DNA of 45,200 nt from Chloroflexota bacterium (lineage in GTDB: Bacteria; Chloroflexota; Anaerolineae; Promineifilales; Promineifilaceae): assembly GCA_029559155.1 (NCBI GenBank), contig JAKQCM010000058.1, forward strand, positions 1 to 45,200. Reading direction: 5' to 3'. Shown piece after piece: positions 41,318 through 45,200 of this stretch. Below the pieces are notes generated by a model. It saw nothing but the letters and a program-made list of their open reading frames with translations. It was not told where the DNA came from and searched no databases. The position numbers and the translations under genes were made by a program. Each line of letters opens with the position of its first letter. Position 1 is the first letter of the stretch.

Positions 41318-42109
41318 ATGAAATTACTCGAAGGCAAAAAAGCGCTCATTTTTGGCATTGCCAACCAACGGTCCATCGCCTGGGGCATCGCCCAAACCCT
41401 GCACGAGCATGGCGCGGAAATTGGCTTCAGCTACGGCATCCCGCAGCTGGAAAAACGGGTCCGTCCCCTGGCTGATGAGCTTGGCGTTACATTTGTAGAA
41501 ATGTGCGATGTGTCGTCTGATGCGGACATTACGGCCGTTTTCGCCAAAGCCGCCGACCATTTCGGCCAGATCGATATCCTCGTCCACGCCATTGGTTATG
41601 CCCTGAAAGAAGACCTGGAAGGCCGATTTGTGAGTACGTCACGAGAAGGCTTTCGCATAGCAATGGACATCAGCGCTTACAGCCTCGTCGCCTTGGCGCG
41701 AGAAGCCGTGCCCCTCATGCCGGCCGGCAGCGCTATCCTTACCCTGACCTATTACGGCGCGGAAAAAGTTGTCCCGCATTACAATGTGATGGGCGTAGCC
41801 AAAGCGGCCCTGGAAGCCAGCACACGTTACCTGGCCGCCGATTTAGGCCCGCAAGGCATTCGCGTCAATGCCATTTCCGCCGGTCCGATCAAAACGTTGG
41901 CTGCCGCGGGCATTGCCGGCTTCCGCAAAATGCTCGGCTATGTGGGCGAACGCGCCCCGCTGCGCCGCAATATTGACCAGGAGGAAGTCGGGAAAACGGC
42001 CCTCTGGTTGTGCAGCGATCTGGCCAGCGGCGTGACCGGCGAAGTGGTGTATGTGGACGCCGGGTATCATATTTTGGGCATGTCGGAACCACCGGAAAAA
42101 TGGGAATAA
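41318..42109 (+). CDS. fabI: Enoyl-ACP reductase I
   Basis: 263-aa NADH-dependent enoyl-ACP reductase completing fatty acid elongation. [16 protein letters not shown] nucleotide loop, catalytic Tyr145, Tyr155 and Lys162 in [19 protein letters not shown], and [30 protein letters not shown] precedes the ATG. Triclosan-type inhibitors bind this class. FabL, a different family with the same role, lies 4.1 kb upstream. Confidence 0.95.
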   Translation: MKLLEGKKALIFGIANQRSIAWGIAQTLHEHGAEIGFSYGIPQLEKRVRPLADELGVTFVEMCDVSSDADITAVFAKAADHFGQIDILVHAIGYALKEDLEGRFVSTSREGFRIAMDISAYSLVALAREAVPLMPAGSAILTLTYYGAEKVVPHYNVMGVAKAALEASTRYLAADLGPQGIRVNAISAGPIKTLAAAGIAGFRKMLGYVGERAPLRRNIDQEEVGKTALWLCSDLASGVTGEVVYVDAGYHILGMSEPPEKWE

Positions 42110-42192
42110 CGGCCGTGTCGTTAGCTTAATCCTCGTTGTAAGCCCAAAATACTAATCTAAGATGAGTGGTGGTTGAATCCATCCAAATGGGT

Positions 42193-42220
42193 TTGACAAT
42201 CTTAATCGATTGGCTATACT
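42193..42220 (+). promoter_or_regulatory. Promoter of metK riboswitch leader
   Basis: TTGACA (42193-42198), a 16-base spacer and TATACT (42215-42220), giving a start roughly 22 bases before the riboswitch P1 stem. Confidence 0.85.
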
Positions 42221-42248
42221 CAAAAATTATTAACACAACAAATTAACA

Positions 42249-42347
42249 CTCTTATCAGGAGCAGTGGAGGGATCGGCCCGTAGAAACTGCAGCAACCCCC
42301 GTCTAGGGAAGGTGCTAATTCCGACAGCAAGCGCTGGCAGATAAGAG
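42249..42347 (+). promoter_or_regulatory. SAM-I (S-box) riboswitch
   Basis: P1 stem CTCTTATC (42249-42256) pairs with GATAAGAG (42340-42347). Conserved core AGTGGAGGGATCGGCCC, then GCAACC and AGGTGCTAATTCC are the S-box signature. Senses S-adenosylmethionine and lies in front of metK, the SAM synthetase gene. Confidence 0.95.
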
Positions 42348-42365
42348 GTGAGCCTGAAATAAAGC

Positions 42366-42398
42366 AAGCCTCTTAACACCGGTTAAGAGGCTTTTTTG
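42366..42398 (+). terminator. Riboswitch-controlled terminator
   Basis: 12-bp perfect stem AAGCCTCTTAAC / GTTAAGAGGCTT with a 4-base loop and following T run. The 5' arm CCTCTTA (42369-42375) can instead pair with TAAGAGG (42343-42349) of the aptamer P1 strand, a classical antiterminator switch. Confidence 0.9.
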
Positions 42399-42475
42399 TT
42401 GTAAATACAGATGGGTGCGACCCATTTTCTTGGTAATTGGAAGACTATTTACAAATTTTGGAGGTTTTTAAAGAC

Positions 42476-43705
42476 ATGACAACAACATTTATGACGGCTC
42501 CCAGCCTGCTGTTTACATCGGAATCCGTAACTGAAGGGCATCCCGATAAAATGTGCGACCAGATCAGCGATGCTGTTTTGGACGCGATTATGGAACAAGA
42601 CCCAAACGGCCGTGTCGCCTGTGAAACGGCCATCAAAACAGGCTTTGTTCTCTTGTTAGGTGAGATCACCACCACCGCTTTCGTCAACTTCGACGAACTC
42701 GTGCGTAACGTAATCGTCGAAATCGGTTTCGACGACAGCAGCAAAGGCTTCGATGGCCACACCTGTGGCGTGATGTCGGCCATCGCCAGCCAAAGCCCGG
42801 ACATTGCCCAAGGCGTCGACCGCGCTCTGGAATATCGCAACAACGGCAACAGCGAAGCTGAAATCAACGCCATTGGCGCCGGCGACCAGGGCATGATGTT
42901 TGGTTACGCCTGTAACGAAACTGAAGAGCTGATGCCTTTGCCCATTCACCTGGCCCACAACCTGACCCGCCGTCTCTCTGAGGTACGTCGCAACGGTACG
43001 CTGCCCTGGGTGCGCCCGGACGGCAAAGCCCAGGTTACCATCGAATACAGCTATGGCCAGCCCAAGCGCGTTCACACCGTTCTCGTCAGCACCCAGCACG
43101 CCCCGGAAATCGACGCCGACGCCCTGCGTCAGGGCATTATCGAACACGTTATCAAGCCCGTTTTACCGGCCGAATTGGTTGACGATCAACTGCGAATTTT
43201 TGTAAACCCCACCGGCCGTTTCGTGGTTGGCGGCCCGATGGGCGATGCCGGCGTAACCGGTCGCAAAATCATCGTCGACACCTATGGCGGCATGGGACGG
43301 CATGGCGGCGGCGCTTTCAGCGGCAAAGATTGCACCAAAGTTGACCGCAGCGCGGCGTACGCAGCCCGTTGGGTCGCCAAAAACATCGTTGCTGCCGGTT
43401 TGGCCGACCGCTGCGAGGTACAGGTCGCCTATGCTATCGGCGTCGCCGAGCCCCTAAGCGTCAACGTGGAAACCTTTGGCACTGGCAAATTATCCCCGGA
43501 CCACCTGGTTCAGCTGATCAACGAACATTTTGATTTGCGTCCGGGGGCAATCATCCGTGACTTGAATTTGCGCCGGCCGATTTACCGCGCGACGGCGGCC
43601 TTTGGCCACTTTGGGCGCACGGACATTGACCTGCCATGGGAAAGCACAGAAAAGGCTGAACTTTTGCGCGAGTCGGCACTGGTTATGGAGCCGGCCCTGG
43701 CTTAG
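42476..43705 (+). CDS. metK: S-adenosylmethionine synthetase
   Basis: 409-aa enzyme making SAM from methionine and [19 protein letters not shown] (20-35), [12 protein letters not shown] and [19 protein letters not shown] are the family signatures. ATG 42476 has GGAGG 11 bases upstream. Regulation by the SAM-I riboswitch and terminator upstream lowers transcription when SAM is plentiful. Length normal. Confidence 0.97.
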   Translation: MTTTFMTAPSLLFTSESVTEGHPDKMCDQISDAVLDAIMEQDPNGRVACETAIKTGFVLLLGEITTTAFVNFDELVRNVIVEIGFDDSSKGFDGHTCGVMSAIASQSPDIAQGVDRALEYRNNGNSEAEINAIGAGDQGMMFGYACNETEELMPLPIHLAHNLTRRLSEVRRNGTLPWVRPDGKAQVTIEYSYGQPKRVHTVLVSTQHAPEIDADALRQGIIEHVIKPVLPAELVDDQLRIFVNPTGRFVVGGPMGDAGVTGRKIIVDTYGGMGRHGGGAFSGKDCTKVDRSAAYAARWVAKNIVAAGLADRCEVQVAYAIGVAEPLSVNVETFGTGKLSPDHLVQLINEHFDLRPGAIIRDLNLRRPIYRATAAFGHFGRTDIDLPWESTEKAELLRESALVMEPALA

Positions 43706-43722
43706 TCTGGCTTGACAGGCAT

Positions 43723-43751
43723 TTGACGCAGTTTCCCGCCTGCGTTAGAAT
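43723..43751 (+). promoter_or_regulatory. ffh promoter
   Basis: TTGACG (43723-43728), a 17-base spacer and TAGAAT (43746-43751). CTTGACAGGC occurs at 43711-43720 and again at 43771-43780, flanking the promoter as a direct repeat. Confidence 0.75.
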
Positions 43752-43831
43752 TGCCTGCCTTGTAGGCACCCTTGACAGGCGTAAGCAATATCGCCTTCAG
43801 GTTGCTCCTGAATTCTTAATGATGCACATTT

Positions 43832-43891
43832 TCCTCCCGCAGGTGGGAGTCGACAGTGGGTTTCCACCAAGACTGCCCGCCTGCGGGAGGA
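43832..43891 (+). promoter_or_regulatory. Long leader hairpin before ffh
   Basis: Arms TCCTCCCGCAGGTGGG (43832-43847) and CCCGCCTGCGGGAGGA (43876-43891) pair over 16 positions with one G-U pair. The loop can add an AGTC/GACT inner stem and a GTGG/CCAC tip. The structure ends 9 bases before the SD-like AGGTGATC of ffh. No known riboswitch or SRP RNA was recognised. Confidence 0.6.
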
Positions 43892-43909
43892 TGATTGTCA
43901 GGTGATCTT

Positions 43910-45200
43910 GTGTTTGAGTCTTTAGGCTCTCGGCTACAATCTGTTTTCGACAATTTACAGCGCCGTGGCAAGTTGACGGAAGAAGACGTCGATCTGGCCA
44001 TGCGTGAAGTGCGTCTGGCTTTGTTGGAAGCAGATGTCAACTTCAAAGTGGTCAAGAACTTTGTGACGCGTGTGCGGGAGCGTTCTGTTGGGCAAGAGGT
44101 TATGCGCAGCCTGACGCCGGGTCAGCAAGTCGTGAAAATTGTTCATGACGAGCTGGTGGCGACGTTGGGCGAGCCTGGTCGGTTAAACCTGGGCATGCAG
44201 TCGCCGGCGGTCGTTATGCTGGTGGGGCTGCAAGGCGCTGGTAAAACAACGATGGCGGGTAAGTTGGCGCTCCACTTGCGTAAACAGGGGCGACGGCCGT
44301 TGCTGGTAGCCTGTGACGTCTATCGTCCGGCGGCTGTGGAGCAGTTGCAAACACTAGGGAAACAGCTGGACATTCCGGTTTATACGGAAGGCACAGCCGC
44401 GAATCCGGTAAACATCGCGCGGAATGGCGTGAAACAAGGCGCTTCTTCAGGCGCGACAGTGGTGATTCTGGACACGGCCGGGCGTTTGACCATCAATGAA
44501 ATGATGATGGATGAGATTAAGGCGATTAAAACGGCCGTCTCCCCCATCGAAACCTTGCTTGTCGCCGACGCCATGACCGGACAAGAAGCGGTGCGCGTTG
44601 CTACAGACTTTAACAATGCGGTCAACCTGACCGGCCTGATCATGACCAAGATTGATGGGGATGCTCGCGGCGGCGCGTCTATTTCCATGCGCGAAGTGAC
44701 CAATGTGCCCATCAAATTCCTGGGAACCGGCGAGAAACTAAGCGCGATTGAGGTGTTCCATCCGGACCGCCTGGCAAACCGCATTTTGGGCATGGGGGAC
44801 GTGATGACCCTCATCGAAAAAGCCCAGTCGGAAATGGATCAGGAAGAGGCCCAGAAAGCGGGCGCTCGCATGATGGAAGGCAAATTCGACCTGGAAGATT
44901 TTCTGAGCCAGATGCAGCAAATTAAGCGTCTTGGCCCCATTGGGCAGTTAATGGAAATGATTCCGGGTATGAATAAGATGGCCAAAGACGTGGATATGTC
45001 TGGCGCCGAAAAAGATTTGGCCCGCATTGAAGCGATTATTCGTTCGATGACTGTGGGCGAGCGCCGCAATCCTAAGATTATCAAAGCCAGCCGTAAGCGG
45101 CGTATTGCCCTTGGGTCTGGTACAACTGTTCAGGATGTGAATATGCTCCTGAAACAATTCCGAGAAATGCAGACAATGATGAAACAATTGCGTTCTGGCC
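43910..45200 (+). CDS. ffh: Signal recognition particle protein Ffh, C-terminus outside window
   Basis: GTPase that targets ribosomes with nascent membrane proteins. GTG 43910 starts VFESLGSRLQSVFDNL and is preceded by AGGTGATC, a match to the anti-SD. The NG domain has GLQGAGKTTMAGK (G1), DVYRPAAVEQL, DTAGRL and TKIDGDARGGA. The Met-rich M domain begins near residue 310, and RRIALGSGTTVQDVNMLLKQF is its RNA-binding helix region. About 430 codons are present; only a short tail is lost. Confidence 0.96.
   Translation, partial: MFESLGSRLQSVFDNLQRRGKLTEEDVDLAMREVRLALLEADVNFKVVKNFVTRVRERSVGQEVMRSLTPGQQVVKIVHDELVATLGEPGRLNLGMQSPAVVMLVGLQGAGKTTMAGKLALHLRKQGRRPLLVACDVYRPAAVEQLQTLGKQLDIPVYTEGTAANPVNIARNGVKQGASSGATVVILDTAGRLTINEMMMDEIKAIKTAVSPIETLLVADAMTGQEAVRVATDFNNAVNLTGLIMTKIDGDARGGASISMREVTNVPIKFLGTGEKLSAIEVFHPDRLANRILGMGDVMTLIEKAQSEMDQEEAQKAGARMMEGKFDLEDFLSQMQQIKRLGPIGQLMEMIPGMNKMAKDVDMSGAEKDLARIEAIIRSMTVGERRNPKIIKASRKRRIALGSGTTVQDVNMLLKQFREMQTMMKQLRSG

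Noticed and set aside
43752..43909. Possible SRP (4.5S) RNA gene in the ffh leader
   Set aside because: The conserved SRP core (GGAAGGAAGCAGCC-type loop) is not present; it is only a hairpin next to a protein gene.

Overview
The window is a chromosomal segment of moderate to high GC from a bacterium, most likely a Chloroflexota (Anaerolineae-like) organism. This is inferred from protein style only: a Tad/Flp pilus ATPase, RNase Y, a 7TM-HD phosphodiesterase, a multi-GAF histidine kinase, FabL plus FabI, a SAM-I riboswitch and lipobox lipoproteins. No 16S gene is present. There are no transposases, integrases, CRISPR arrays or phage structural genes. The most striking genome-scale signal is the palindrome ACGGCCGT, present about 80 times by eye in both coding and non-coding DNA when about one copy would be expected by chance.

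Layout, left to right. 1-3000 (minus): 5'-part of a CpaF-type ATPase, a hydantoinase-B/oxoprolinase subunit and a phosphoribosyltransferase whose genes overlap by 8 bp. 3129-4112 (plus): a quinone oxidoreductase. 4114-4699 (minus): a MazF-type toxin-antitoxin pair whose toxin carries an in-frame TAA. 4908-12260 (minus): glyoxalase-fold protein, AI-2E-family permease, a methyltransferase/GT39-like fusion, a GT4 glycosyltransferase and a flippase-like membrane protein, an envelope glycoconjugate cluster. It contains a hexamer tandem array and an intergenic palindromic repeat. 12504-13887 (plus): cupin and aldo/keto reductase. 13946-16787 (minus): a membrane protein and a UbiB-type kinase fused to a holin-4-like membrane domain. 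16970-20606 (minus): rny, recX, recA.

20664-23901 (plus): acetyltransferase, V4R-domain protein, glycine-rich membrane protein and pterin dehydratase, facing an initiator tRNA on the minus strand across a shared hairpin. 24138-28136 (plus): cobalamin adenosyltransferase, a 53-aa membrane peptide, two paralogous lipoproteins, a fructosamine-kinase-like protein, a 63-aa protein and a Trm9-like methyltransferase. 28382-31918 (plus): GatB/YqeY, 7TM-HD phosphodiesterase, ybeY, dgkA. 31956-37197 (minus): GT4 glycosyltransferase, six-hairpin glycosidase, rfbC, proline dehydrogenase and fabL. 37394-42109 (plus): a 1064-aa sensor kinase, a 3-methyladenine glycosylase and fabI. 42193-45200 (plus): promoter, SAM-I riboswitch and terminator ahead of metK, then a structured leader and ffh, which runs off the window.

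Most genes are housekeeping or envelope functions in short operons. I see no convincing novel defence or mobile system. The best candidates for new biology are the ACGGCCGT octamer, the two domain fusions, the hexamer array and the structured ffh leader.
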